A stretch of DNA of 64,000 nt from Trebonia kvetii (GCF_007827045.1 NZ_RPFW01000002.1:620001-684000), one strand, 5' to 3'; positions 33,918 through 42,816 are shown, counted from the stretch's first letter. Notes: generated by a model not told the origin, from the letters alone. Made by a program: numbers and translations.

Positions 33918-34010
33918 GACCTTCGCCATAAAGCGAGCCCAGTCACGCCGTTCGCGTGGCGAGTCCCCACGTGTGGCACTAGCCTGCTTGGGATACCCGA
34001 AAGGGACATG

Positions 34011-35360
34011 ATGGTTGGTATGGATAATTGGTGCCCGTCTTGCGGGTACTCGGTAGAGCCTGGGACACGGTTCTGTAACAGCTGCGGACAGCAGTTCGCG
34101 GCTCCGGCCCAGTCTGGCGCCGCCCTGACACCGTCTCCCACGGTAACCGCGCAGTCGCTGCCCGCTTCCTATCACGGAGCTCCCACGCAGGTCTCCGCGC
34201 CGCCGCCGCCCACCGCGGGCAGCCGGGCGGCCTGGCCGCCCCCGCCGGGAGGCGGGCAGCAGGGATCGCCGGCGCCGCGGCGGGCCGCCGCGGCCAATGA
34301 GCCCACCTCGGAGCAGGCCCCCATCTCGGACACCGTCGAGCGGATGCTGCGGCCGCAGGGCCTGTTCCAGAACCAGCAGCCACGGCCTGTCGACTGGCAG
34401 CCGTCCTACCCGCCCGCACCTGGCGGGTACCAGCAGGGCGGCGGCCAGCACCCGCCCGGTGGCCAGTACCCGGCGGGCTATCAGCAGCCGGGACCGCCGC
34501 AGCCGTGGCCACAGGCCCCGGCCGGTGCACTGCCGCCCGCTCGATACCAGCAGGCGGGCGGCCAGTACCCGCAGGGCGCACCGCCGCAGAACGGCGGGTA
34601 TCAGGGGTCCTATCAGAACAGTCAGTACGGCGGCGGCCAGTACGGCCAGGGCCAGTTCCCGACAGGCGCGCAGTACGGCCCGGACGGGATGCCGCTCGGC
34701 GGCGGTCCTGGTCCGCGGCGCGGCAGGCTCCCGTTCGGGTCCAAGGGCCCGGTCATCCTGCTGGCGGCGGCGGGTGCGGTGGTGGTGGTGGTCGTGGTGG
34801 CGGCCATCCTGCTTTCCAGCCATGGCAAGACCACCGCCAACGCGGGGTCGAGCATGTCGGCGAGCGGTACGCCGACCGGGACCTCCTCGGCGAGCGCGAC
34901 CGCCAAGACGCAGCGCCAGGCGGCGACCTCGCTGTCCGCTCTGCTGTCGCAGAGCGGCGGCGACCGCGCCGACGTCGGCGCCGCCTACACCAACGTGTCA
35001 ACGTGCGGCAAGAACCTCGCCAAGGACGCATCGGTGTTCACCAAGGCCGCCGCCAACCGGCGCACCCTGCTCGCCAAGCTGGCGAAGCTGCCCGGCCGGT
35101 CCGCGCTGTCCACGGAGATGCTGACCGATCTGACCAACGCGTGGCAGGCGTCGGCCACGGTGGACGCCGACCTGGCGAAGTGGGCGACCGACGAGGCCGG
35201 CCACTGCAACAAGAAGCAGGTACTGAAGGACAAGAACTACATCGCCGCGACGGGCGCCCCCAACAACGAGGCGACCAACAGCAAGAACGCGTTCGTCGAG
35301 CTGTGGAACCCGCTGGCGAAGAAGAACGGCCTGCCGAAGATCCAGCCGACGCAGCTCTAG
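34011..35360 (+). CDS. Zinc-ribbon, Pro/Gln-rich single-pass membrane protein (paralogue of 41580)
   Basis: 449 residues of unknown function. A zinc ribbon at the N-terminus has Cys8, 11, 22 and 25 (CPSC, CNSC). A ~200-residue linker rich in Pro, Gln, Gly and Tyr follows, then one membrane helix (~246-268) and an outside domain of ~150 residues. That domain shares LLSQS..DR, CG..L..D..VF, LPGR..L, AWQAS, AKWA.DE and LWNP with the protein at 41580, and two matching Cys could form a disulphide. The ribbon inside and helical domain outside suggest a sensor or cell-envelope scaffold. ATG 34011 is 6 nt after AAAGGG; the same Cys spacing in the paralogue supports it. Confidence 0.82.
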   Translation: MVGMDNWCPSCGYSVEPGTRFCNSCGQQFAAPAQSGAALTPSPTVTAQSLPASYHGAPTQVSAPPPPTAGSRAAWPPPPGGGQQGSPAPRRAAAANEPTSEQAPISDTVERMLRPQGLFQNQQPRPVDWQPSYPPAPGGYQQGGGQHPPGGQYPAGYQQPGPPQPWPQAPAGALPPARYQQAGGQYPQGAPPQNGGYQGSYQNSQYGGGQYGQGQFPTGAQYGPDGMPLGGGPGPRRGRLPFGSKGPVILLAAAGAVVVVVVVAAILLSSHGKTTANAGSSMSASGTPTGTSSASATAKTQRQAATSLSALLSQSGGDRADVGAAYTNVSTCGKNLAKDASVFTKAAANRRTLLAKLAKLPGRSALSTEMLTDLTNAWQASATVDADLAKWATDEAGHCNKKQVLKDKNYIAATGAPNNEATNSKNAFVELWNPLAKKNGLPKIQPTQL

Positions 35361-35419
35361 GCACGGCGGGCGCGCCCGGGAACTGCCGGGTGGCGGTGCC
35401 GTAGCCTTTGCTGGTGGCG

Positions 35420-36472
35420 ATGGGTGAGGTGTACCGCGAGCTCGGCGAGGCGGCTTGGGCGTGGGTGCTTGGCCAGGTCCGGGATGCGGAAGGCCCGTGG
35501 CTGCCCGAGGTGGTCGCCGGCGACGAGGGGTTCGCCGGGCCTGCCGCTGACCGTGATTCTGTGTATGCGGGGATCGGCGGTCTGGCCCCGGTCCTGGCCG
35601 AGATTGGCCAGCACCGGGTCCTGGCCGCGGTCTGGGCCGGCGGTGAACACGCGGGCAGCATCGCCGCGGTGGGCGGCACAGCCCTGCTGAACGCGGCCGA
35701 GCAGACCGGGGACGGCCTTGACTGGGCCATGGCGCCTGGATATCCGTCCTCGACGCCGAACTACTCACACGGCACCGCGGGAGTGGCCACCGCGCTAGCG
35801 ATCGCCGGGGCAGCCCTGGGCCGTGCGGACTTCACCGCTGCCGCCGCGCTGGGTGCACGGCACCTTCTCTCCGTGGGCACGCTCGACAGCAGCGGGTTCA
35901 TCGTCCCGCACACTCTCCCCTACTCCACCCGGGACGTTGAACCGGTGACCTACAACTGGTGCCATGGGCCCACCGGGACCTCGCAGCTGTTCGCCGCGCT
36001 GGCGATGGCCGGAGTGCAGGACGTCGCCGGGCAGCCGGTGGCGTGGCTGCGGCGGCAATGCCTGGAAGCCATCCTTTCCTCCGGCGTGCCAGCGCGGCTC
36101 CGGCCGGGTTTCTGGGACAACGACGGGCGCTGCTGCGGCACCGCGGGAGTCGGGGATGTGCTGCTTGACGCCGCCCAGGACTGCGACGACCAGACGGAGG
36201 CCGGCCGGCTGCTTGAGGGTGCCCGCGTCATGGGAGCGGCCCTCGCCGAGCGCGCGGTCCGCGTCCAGGGCGGGGCATGCTGGCGGTTCACCGAACACCG
36301 CAAGGACCCGCCGCTGCTGCCCCCGGGCACCTCATGGATGCAAGGCGCCGCGGGAATCGCCGCCTTCCTCCTCCGCCTGGCCCGCGTCATGGACACCGGT
36401 CTCACTGCGCCGGTCGTCGACCGGCCGGATCAGTGGTGGGCCGTACCGGCACGGCTTCGCGCGGTCACATGA
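35420..36472 (+). CDS. LanC-like (lanthionine synthetase C-like) protein
   Basis: About 350 residues built of repeated helix pairs with Gly-rich turns: YSHGTAGVA, NWCHGPTGTS, GRCCGTAGVG and SWMQGAAGIA. In LanC cyclases two Cys and a His bind zinc; here the candidates are in WCHG and CCG. No LanB/LanM dehydratase and no precursor peptide gene lie nearby, so it is probably an orphan LanC-like protein of unknown substrate, perhaps glutathione- or thiol-related as for eukaryotic LANCLs. ATG 35420 is chosen; GTG 35414 is also possible. Its stop overlaps the convergent alcohol dehydrogenase by 8 nt. Confidence 0.8.
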   Translation: MGEVYRELGEAAWAWVLGQVRDAEGPWLPEVVAGDEGFAGPAADRDSVYAGIGGLAPVLAEIGQHRVLAAVWAGGEHAGSIAAVGGTALLNAAEQTGDGLDWAMAPGYPSSTPNYSHGTAGVATALAIAGAALGRADFTAAAALGARHLLSVGTLDSSGFIVPHTLPYSTRDVEPVTYNWCHGPTGTSQLFAALAMAGVQDVAGQPVAWLRRQCLEAILSSGVPARLRPGFWDNDGRCCGTAGVGDVLLDAAQDCDDQTEAGRLLEGARVMGAALAERAVRVQGGACWRFTEHRKDPPLLPPGTSWMQGAAGIAAFLLRLARVMDTGLTAPVVDRPDQWWAVPARLRAVT

Positions 36473-37577
36473 GCAGAACGCCGCGGATGTTCTTGCCGTC
36501 GTGCATGTCCTGGTAGCCCTGGTTGAGGTCTTCGAGCGGGTAGGTCCTGGTGACCATCCCGTCGAGGTCGAGCAGGCCGTCGCGGTACATGCTGAGCAGC
36601 AGCGGCACGTCGGCACGTGAGTTGACCGAGCCGAAGATGCAGCCCACGACCTGCTTCTCCCACTGGGCGAGCCCGTTCAGTGCCAGGTGCGGCCTGGTGT
36701 CGTTCGCCGGGTAGATGTTGGTGACCACGACCCGGCCGCGCTTGGCGGCGAGGGCGAGGATCGCATCCATCAGGTCCGCGCGTCCGGTGCCCATAGTGAG
36801 CACGACCACGTCGCACATCCGGCCCCAGGTGACCTCGCGGATCAGGTCGTGCGCGGCGACCACGTCGGTGGCGGTGTGCGTCGCCCCGAAGCCACGCGCG
36901 CTGGTGCGCTTGAACTTCACCGGGTCGATGGCGAAGATGTGCCGCGCGCCCGCCAGCCTGGCGCCCTGGACCGCCGCCGACCCGAGCCCGCCGACGCCGA
37001 CAACGGCGACCGCGTCGCCGGGCCTGACACCGCCCGCGTAGACGGATGAGCCGTACCCGGTCGCGACGCCGCACCCGGTGAGGCAGGCCGCCTCGGGCCG
37101 GTAGGAGGGATCCACGGGAATCACCGACGCCTCGTTGACCACGGTGTGCCTGGCGTAGCAGCCGACGAGGCAGGTGATCGTCCGGTCGCTCCCGTCGGTG
37201 CCGTGGTGGCGCGAGCTGCCGTCGAGGATCTGCCGCCCGGTCATGATCCCGGCCGCGACATCGCACAGGTTCTGCCTGCCGCGCACGCACGACGGGCAGC
37301 GCCCGCAGTTCGGTATCGAGGAGAAGACGATGTAGTCACCCGGCTTGGCCAGGGTGACGCCAGGGCCGACCTCCTCGACCCAGCCCGCGCCCTCGTGCCC
37401 GCCGATCATCGGCCCGGCGAACGGCACGTCACCGACCCGGTGATGCTCCTCGGAGTGGCACAGCCCCGCGGCTGCCACCCGGACAAGCACCTCGCCCGCC
37501 CGCGGCGGGTCAAGCTCGACGTCCTCGACCTTCCAGTCGGTGCCCGCCTCGTAGAGCACCGCCGCTTGCGTCCGCAT
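36465..37577 (-). CDS. Zinc alcohol dehydrogenase, NDMA-dependent type
   Basis: 370 residues. Catalytic zinc: Cys in GLCHSEEHH and His in GGHEGAGWVEEVG. Structural zinc: the four Cys in CGRCPSCVRGRQNLC. The nucleotide fold shows VVGVGGLGSAAVQGARLAGA. The sequence resembles the actinobacterial NDMA-dependent alcohol dehydrogenases, whose nicotinamide stays bound and is recycled by mycofactocin. A mycofactocin-type SDR is encoded directly upstream, which supports this. It is the last gene of a five-gene minus-strand operon; GGAAGGG precedes ATG 37577. Confidence 0.85.
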   Translation of the reverse strand: MRTQAAVLYEAGTDWKVEDVELDPPRAGEVLVRVAAAGLCHSEEHHRVGDVPFAGPMIGGHEGAGWVEEVGPGVTLAKPGDYIVFSSIPNCGRCPSCVRGRQNLCDVAAGIMTGRQILDGSSRHHGTDGSDRTITCLVGCYARHTVVNEASVIPVDPSYRPEAACLTGCGVATGYGSSVYAGGVRPGDAVAVVGVGGLGSAAVQGARLAGARHIFAIDPVKFKRTSARGFGATHTATDVVAAHDLIREVTWGRMCDVVVLTMGTGRADLMDAILALAAKRGRVVVTNIYPANDTRPHLALNGLAQWEKQVVGCIFGSVNSRADVPLLLSMYRDGLLDLDGMVTRTYPLEDLNQGYQDMHDGKNIRGVLLM

Positions 37578-37592
37578 GTCCAGGCCCTTCCT

Positions 37593-38432
37593 TCAGCACT
37601 TGAGCTGGTTGCCCGCGTCGACGGGCAGCGTGACCCCTGTCACGTACCGCGCGGCGTCCGAGCTAAGCCACACGATCGCGTTGGAGACGTCGACCGGGTC
37701 CACCCACGGGATCGGCAGCAGGTTCATCTCCGCGAAGCCCGCCTTGACGTCTTCCCTGCCCGGGGATTCCAGGTCGGGCCGGAACGAACGGTGCAGCGCC
37801 TCGTTCTGGATCATCGGGGTGTCGACGGCGGTCGGGCAGATCGCGTTGACCCTGATGAAGTGCTCGGCGAGTTCGCAGGCCAGGGTGTCCTTCAGCGCGA
37901 GGACGCCCGCCTTGGCCGCCTTGTAGTCGGCCAGACCCTTGCCCGCGGTGATCGCCGCGCCCGAGGACGTCAACACGATCGAGCCGCCGTTGCCCGCGGC
38001 GATCATCGGCGGGACCGCCGCCTTGACAGTGAGGAAGGTTCCGGTCAGCGTCACGTCGATCAGCTCGCGGAACTCGGCCGGGTCGATGGCCCAGGTGTCG
38101 CGCGGCCAGGAGATGATCGCCGCGTTCGCCGCGACGATGTCGAGCCGCCCGCCGAGTTCGGCGAGGCCCGCCTCCAGCACCGACTCGACGGCGGCGAAGT
38201 CGCGGATGTCGGCCTTGCGCGCCACGATCCGCCGGTCGAGCGCCTCGACCTCGGCGACCGTCCGCGCGAGATCATCCTCGGTGGCGAGCGGGTAGCTCAG
38301 CCAGTCAGGCGTGGCGCAGGCGTCGAGCGCGATGATGTCGGCGCCCTCCTGCGCGAGGCGCACCGCGTGCGAGCGTCCCTGCCCGCGGGCCGCCCCGGTG
38401 ACGAAGGCGACCTTCCCGTCGAGAAGTCCCAT
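37593..38432 (-). CDS. Mycofactocin-coupled short-chain dehydrogenase
   Basis: 279 residues. TGAARGQGRSHAVRLAQEGA and the inserted ATPDWLSYPLATEDDLARTV between strands are hallmarks of SDRs with non-exchangeable nicotinamide that use mycofactocin. Catalytic Ser lies in IVLTSSGAA and Tyr/Lys in ADYKAAKAG. It probably oxidises a secondary alcohol in the same pathway as the neighbouring alcohol dehydrogenase. GGAGAG is 5-8 nt before ATG 38432, and the DUF35 gene ends 10 nt upstream. No mft biosynthesis genes lie in the window. Confidence 0.87.
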   Translation of the reverse strand: MGLLDGKVAFVTGAARGQGRSHAVRLAQEGADIIALDACATPDWLSYPLATEDDLARTVAEVEALDRRIVARKADIRDFAAVESVLEAGLAELGGRLDIVAANAAIISWPRDTWAIDPAEFRELIDVTLTGTFLTVKAAVPPMIAAGNGGSIVLTSSGAAITAGKGLADYKAAKAGVLALKDTLACELAEHFIRVNAICPTAVDTPMIQNEALHRSFRPDLESPGREDVKAGFAEMNLLPIPWVDPVDVSNAIVWLSSDAARYVTGVTLPVDAGNQLKC

Positions 38433-38442
38433 GCCCGCTCTC

Positions 38443-38874
38443 CTAGCCTGCCGGCGGCTTGTTGCTGTTATCTCGCTTGGGGTCCGGCTCGAAGTACGGG
38501 AGCGTCACCGCGTCGGTGACCGGACGGAACACCACGCGGACCGGCAGTCCGACGCGCGCCTCGTCGGGTTCGATGCCGGTCAGGGCGGTGACCAGGCGCG
38601 GGCCCTCGGCCAGCGCCACGATCGCCAGGATGTACGGGATCTTGTCGGCGAAGGCGAAGTGCGTGGGGTGCCGGACGACCGTGTAGCTGTAGACGGTGCC
38701 CTCGCCCGACACGTCGCGCCAGCCGACGGCGTCCGCGTGGCAGTGCGGGCAGCGCGGCAGCGGCGGGTGCCACACCTGGCGACACGACTGGCATTCCTGG
38801 ACGGCGAGGCGTCCGTCCCCGGCCGCCTCCCAGTAGGGTGCGGTCCGCTCGGTCATCGCTGGAATTACCGCCAT
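38443..38874 (-). CDS. DUF35 zinc-ribbon/OB-fold protein, thiolase partner
   Basis: 143 residues. A rubredoxin-like zinc ribbon (CQSC...CPHC) is followed by an OB fold (GEGTVYSYTVVRHP, IPYILAIVAL). DUF35 proteins pair with SCP2/Ltp-type thiolases, for example in Ltp2 aldol lyases of sterol side-chain breakdown. The gene directly upstream is such a thiolase, so the two likely form one enzyme. ATG 38874 is used; Met7 is an alternative. Confidence 0.9.
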   Translation of the reverse strand: MAVIPAMTERTAPYWEAAGDGRLAVQECQSCRQVWHPPLPRCPHCHADAVGWRDVSGEGTVYSYTVVRHPTHFAFADKIPYILAIVALAEGPRLVTALTGIEPDEARVGLPVRVVFRPVTDAVTLPYFEPDPKRDNSNKPPAG

Positions 38875-38922
38875 CGCATCACCTTGTTGTTGACTGTCGC
38901 TTGGTCGCGGGGCTCACCGGGC

Positions 38923-40140
38923 TCACCGGGCCAGGATCGTGGCGCTGCCGGCCGGGGCGCCGACCAGGGCGACTTCCGCGCCCGGCACCTGGCTCGCGGC
39001 GGTGCCGCGCAGCTGACGGACCGCCTCGAGTATCCCGTTCATGCCGTGCAGGTACGCCTCGGACAGGTGGCCGCCGTGCGTGTTGACCGGCAGCAGGCTG
39101 TCCGGACCGGTTCCCTGCTCGGTGACGTGGCGCCAGGCCTGGCCGTCGGGCACGAAGCCGTAGGACTCAAGCGAGCGCAGGGGCATGTAGGAGGTGGCGT
39201 CGTAGAACTCGGCGACGTCGATGTCGCCGTGCCGCACTCCCGCCTGGTCGAACAGCCGGGCAGCGGCGGCGGGCGGGAACAGTTCGAGCAGTTCGCCCCC
39301 GGTGTAGATGCCCATTGGCTCGCGGTACGGCGACAGCGTCTGGGTCGCCGACAGAATCCAGACCGGGTCCGCGCGCAGCGCCCGCGCCCGGTCCGCGGCG
39401 GTCACCACGAAGGCGCAGGCACCGTCGTTTTCCAGGCACAGGTCGAACAGCCGCAGTGGCTCGCTGATCATTCGCGCGCCCCGGTAGATGTCCCAGTCGA
39501 GCGGCCGGTCGCGCATCATCGCGTTCGGATTGCGGTGGGCGTAGGCCCGCTGGGTGATCGCGATCGTGCCGAGCGCGCGGGTCAGGTCCTCGTCGGTCAG
39601 CCCATGCACCGCGGCGTACCTGCGCGCCCACAGGGCGAACAGCTGCCCGGGTGACATCAGCCCGTACGGCCAGGCGAACGACAGGTTGTCCTGCTCGGGC
39701 ACCACGATGTCACCGTCGGCTGGGCTGCCTTGTGCTGGGCCGGCCCCTTGCGCGCCGCCCGGGCCGCGTCCGTCGGCCCTGCCGAACCGGCCGCCGGTGG
39801 ACTGCGACAGCGCCCGGTACACCACGACGACCGACGCGAGGCCGGCGCTGACCGCGGCGGCCGCCTGCATCACGACCGCGCCGAGCGCCTCGCCGCCGTG
39901 CGGCGCCTGGGCGAAGAACGACAGTTCGGGTATGCCGAGCCCGCGCACCAGCATGGCCTCGCTGACCGGCTCGAACGGCGCGGTGAAGCGGCACATCCCG
40001 TCCACCTCGGTGACGTCGAGGCCGGCGTCGGCGCACGCGGCGAGCACCGCCTCCATCGCGAGGTCCCATGCGGTGCCCGGCAGTGCCTTGCCGTACCTGG
40101 TCTGGCCGATGCCGACGATCGCCGCCTCGCGCCTGATCAA
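38923..40140 (-). CDS. SCP2/Ltp2-type thiolase-fold enzyme
   Basis: 405 residues with the thiolase fold (AAIVGIGQTRYGKALPGTA; EAVLAACADAGLDVTEVDG). The usual nucleophilic Cys segment reads QAPHGGEALGAVV, without Cys, while FYDATSYMPLRSLE and VNTHGGHLSEAYLHG are kept. This pattern suits Ltp2-like retro-aldol cleavage rather than thiolysis. With DUF35 next door it could cleave a beta-hydroxyacyl-CoA. TTG 40140 overlaps the CoA-transferase stop (TTGA), implying coupling. A Gly/Ala-rich loop (~125-143) is longer than usual. Confidence 0.87.
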   Translation of the reverse strand: MIRREAAIVGIGQTRYGKALPGTAWDLAMEAVLAACADAGLDVTEVDGMCRFTAPFEPVSEAMLVRGLGIPELSFFAQAPHGGEALGAVVMQAAAAVSAGLASVVVVYRALSQSTGGRFGRADGRGPGGAQGAGPAQGSPADGDIVVPEQDNLSFAWPYGLMSPGQLFALWARRYAAVHGLTDEDLTRALGTIAITQRAYAHRNPNAMMRDRPLDWDIYRGARMISEPLRLFDLCLENDGACAFVVTAADRARALRADPVWILSATQTLSPYREPMGIYTGGELLELFPPAAAARLFDQAGVRHGDIDVAEFYDATSYMPLRSLESYGFVPDGQAWRHVTEQGTGPDSLLPVNTHGGHLSEAYLHGMNGILEAVRQLRGTAASQVPGAEVALVGAPAGSATILAR

Positions 40141-41360
40141 GGCGTCTCCCTGAGCAGGCCCGGTTCGCCGAGCAAGCCCGGTTCCCCGAGCAAGCCCAGT
40201 GCGCGCGCGTCCTCGCCGAGCCAGTCCCTGATCACGGCCGCGGTGTGCTCGCCCGGCTGGGGCGGCGCCACCACCCGCACCGGGGAGCGGGACATCCGCA
40301 CCGGATAGCCGGGGATCGTCACCTCGCCGCGTCCCGGGTCGTCCACGGTGACGAAGATGCCGCGCTCGCGCAGGTCGCCGTCGGCGAGGACCTCCGTCGT
40401 CGAGCGCAGCGCGCCCGCCGGCACCCCGGCCTCGCCGAGCGCGCGCATCGCGGCCATCTTGTCGAGCCCGGACGTCCAGGCGCGGACCGCGTCATCGATG
40501 AGGTCCTTGTGCTCGCCCCGGCTCCTCATGGTGGCGAACCGCGGGTCGGCGAGCAGGTCCTCGCGGCCCATCAGCCTGGCCATCCGCTCCCACTGCCGGT
40601 CGCTGCCGCAGTGGATGTGCACATAGTCGCTCGGCCCGAACGGCGGGCAGGGATAGATGTCGGACGGCGCGGTCGGGAACAGGAACGGCGGCCGGTTGCC
40701 GAACCGCGGCGTGTCCATCGAGCGCTCGATCGGCCATCCATAGTGGATCCGCATGAACGTGGCGACCTGGTCGGTCATCGCGATCTGCAGCCGCTGGCCG
40801 AGCCCGTCCTTCTCCCGCTGGTACAGCGCCGCGAGTATCGCGCCGACAAGCACCATGCCGGTGCCGGTGTCGCCGACATCGGGGCCGGGCTTCATCGGCA
40901 GGTCGTCCGGCTCCCCGGTGATCGATGACGCGCCGGCGAAGCCCTGCGCGATCGGGTCGAAGCACGGGTAGTCGCGGTACGGCGAGTCCTCGGCGAACCC
41001 CTTCACCTGGGCGTAGATCAGCCGGGGGTTACGGGCGGACAGCACATCCCAGCCCAGGCCGAGGCGGTCGATGACGCCGGGCGAGAAGTTCTCCACAAAG
41101 ATGTCGGCCCGGTCCGCGAGCCGCAGCGCCGTCTCGCGTCCCGCGTCGGACTTCAGGTCGAGTTCGACCGACTTCTTCGACGCGTTGTTCAGGTAGAACG
41201 GGACCGCGTCGTAGCTGTCCCGGCTGCCAGGCGCGATCACCTTGACGACCTCGGCGCCGAGGAAGGCGAGCATCAGCGTCGCCGACGGGCCCGCCACCTG
41301 GTGCGTCAGGTCGAGGACTCGCACGCCGTCGAGTGCGCGCCGCTGCTCGCTGTCGTCCAT
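40137..41360 (-). CDS. CaiB/BaiF family (class III) CoA transferase
   Basis: 407 residues. GVRVLDLTHQVAGPSATLML opens the fold; ADIFVENFSPGVIDRLGLGW and the catalytic Asp region GPDVGDTGTGM follow. It moves CoA between carboxylic acids and would activate the substrate of the operon. It is the first gene, with GGAAGG before ATG 41360. The C-terminus ends in a tandem GLLGEP repeat encoded by an 18-nt DNA repeat, so its length probably varies between strains. Confidence 0.9.
   Translation of the reverse strand: MDDSEQRRALDGVRVLDLTHQVAGPSATLMLAFLGAEVVKVIAPGSRDSYDAVPFYLNNASKKSVELDLKSDAGRETALRLADRADIFVENFSPGVIDRLGLGWDVLSARNPRLIYAQVKGFAEDSPYRDYPCFDPIAQGFAGASSITGEPDDLPMKPGPDVGDTGTGMVLVGAILAALYQREKDGLGQRLQIAMTDQVATFMRIHYGWPIERSMDTPRFGNRPPFLFPTAPSDIYPCPPFGPSDYVHIHCGSDRQWERMARLMGREDLLADPRFATMRSRGEHKDLIDDAVRAWTSGLDKMAAMRALGEAGVPAGALRSTTEVLADGDLRERGIFVTVDDPGRGEVTIPGYPVRMSRSPVRVVAPPQPGEHTAAVIRDWLGEDARALGLLGEPGLLGEPGLLRETP
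40152..40205 (-). repeat. 18-nt tandem repeat at the CoA transferase 3' end
   Basis: Three units: 40152-40169, 40170-40187 and a degraded 40188-40205 (GAGCAAGCCCGGTTCCCC type) encode GLLGEP-like tail repeats. The repeat ends 12 nt from the coupled stop/start with the thiolase gene. Confidence 0.85.
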
Positions 41361-41531
41361 CCGCCGCCTTCCGGGTTCGCCTGGTTCTCGCAGGAACGTA
41401 TACGATCGCCCGGGACCCGGCAATGGTCCCCCGCACGCGTGAAGGCCGCGGCCGACGGTGACGCGGGCACAAGGGCACCCAGCCACCCCGTCCTCACCGG
41501 AACCGTCAGAATCACGGCTCGCGCTGAGGTC

Positions 41532-41560
41532 TTGGCACCCGTCAGGCGCTCACTTACCCT
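41532..41560 (+). promoter_or_regulatory. Sigma-70-like promoter for the zinc-ribbon gene at 41580
   Basis: TTGGCA (41532-41537), a 17-nt spacer and TACCCT (41555-41560) sit just before GAGGGG and ATG 41580. Transcription would start around 41567, giving a leader of only ~13 nt that begins at the ribosome site. Confidence 0.6.
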
Positions 41561-41579
41561 GATGCTGAGGGGTGTCGCC

Positions 41580-42716
41580 ATGGACGCGATGAGCGGCCGG
41601 TGCCTGGCATGCCAGGCGGACCTGAGGCCGGACGCGCGCTTTTGCCCGCGCTGCGGGCAGCGCGCCGTCGCCGCGACGCCTGATCCTTCCCAACCGCCGA
41701 CGATCACCGCCCTGGCGAGCCCCGCGATGCAGGAACCGCGGCCGGCCCCCGCCACCCGCGGCGACTGGGACGACTGGTACACGATCACGTCGCCAGGGCA
41801 GGCTCCGCCGCCCCCGCCCTACCAGCCCCCGCCCTATCAGATCCCGCCACCTGCCCGTCAGCAGCAGCCCTATCCGCCACGGGAGCTGCCGCCAGGATCG
41901 GTGCCGCTCCAGCGCCAGCCGAATCAGCGCCAGCCGTTCCAGCCGCCGCCCGGCGGCCCACCGGGGTACGAGCCATGGCGCCCCTACCAGCCTGGACCGC
42001 CACCGGCCGGGCCGCCGCGCGGCAGCCGCCGTTCCCAGTCGAACGCGGGGCTGTGGACGATTCTGCTACTGCTGCTGGCCGGCGTGGGAGCGGGCGTCGT
42101 GCTGCTGCTCGCGCATCCATTCGGCAACCACAATCAGCGCCAGACGGCAAGCACGGGGACCGCCGCGGCCTCGCGGACCGCATCGGCCAGTCATAAGACG
42201 CATGCGTCCGGTTCCGCTAAGGCCACCGCCGGCTCCGGAACCCCGTCCACAGTGGCGACGAGCGCCGCCGAGCAGCGGGCCGCGTCGAGTGTCGCCTCGA
42301 TGCTGTCGCAGAGCGCCTCCGACCGCACCGCGATCATCGGTGCCGCCACCGACATCGGCAACTGCGGCCCCAACCTCAACGCAGACCCGAAGGTCTTCGA
42401 TGACGCGGCCGCCTCGCGGCAGACCATGCTCGCCAGCCTCAGAGCCATGCCCGGCAGGGACACCCTGCCTCCCGCGCTCGTCAGCGACCTCACCCAGGCC
42501 TGGCAGGCGTCGATTGCCGCCGACCAGGCCTACGCGAAATGGGCGAACGACGAGATCACCGGGGGCTGCGTCCGCCACGACACGAGCGATCCCGGTTACC
42601 AGGCCACCGTTGCGCCGGACCGCCAGGCGAGCCAGTCCAAGGACTCCTTCGTCGTGCTGTGGAACCCGATCGCTTCCGGCTACGGCCTCACCCAGTACTC
42701 CGCGGACCAGTTCTAA
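41580..42716 (+). CDS. Zinc-ribbon, Pro/Gln-rich single-pass membrane protein (paralogue of 34011)
   Basis: 378 residues of unknown function with the same plan as the protein at 34011: zinc ribbon Cys8, 11, 22, 25 (CLAC, CPRC), a Pro/Gln/Tyr-rich linker, one membrane helix (~158-178), a Ser/Thr/Ala stalk and a ~150-residue outside domain. Shared outside motifs include MLSQSASDR, NCGPNLNADPKVFDDAA, MPGRDTLP, AWQASIAADQAYAKWANDE and FVVLWNP. GAGGGG precedes ATG 41580. Two diverged copies 7 kb apart, next to envelope-related genes, suggest specialised roles rather than redundancy. Confidence 0.82.
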   Translation: MDAMSGRCLACQADLRPDARFCPRCGQRAVAATPDPSQPPTITALASPAMQEPRPAPATRGDWDDWYTITSPGQAPPPPPYQPPPYQIPPPARQQQPYPPRELPPGSVPLQRQPNQRQPFQPPPGGPPGYEPWRPYQPGPPPAGPPRGSRRSQSNAGLWTILLLLLAGVGAGVVLLLAHPFGNHNQRQTASTGTAAASRTASASHKTHASGSAKATAGSGTPSTVATSAAEQRAASSVASMLSQSASDRTAIIGAATDIGNCGPNLNADPKVFDDAAASRQTMLASLRAMPGRDTLPPALVSDLTQAWQASIAADQAYAKWANDEITGGCVRHDTSDPGYQATVAPDRQASQSKDSFVVLWNPIASGYGLTQYSADQF

Positions 42717-42816
42717 GCTCAATCGCCCGACGGGCCCCGGCGCGTACCGATTGTCCCGCGCCCGTCAACCACCTCGTTCGGGTGATGTCAGGCCATGCGC
42801 GAACCATGACGATTGG

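Noticed and set aside
35420..36472. Lanthipeptide gene cluster around the LanC-like gene
   Set aside because: No LanB, LanM, LanKC or precursor peptide is seen; the ABC exporter at 21988 is 11 kb away with unrelated genes between.
36465..38432. Mycofactocin biosynthesis locus
   Set aside because: Only user enzymes are present; no MftA precursor, radical SAM MftC or other mft genes are in the window.
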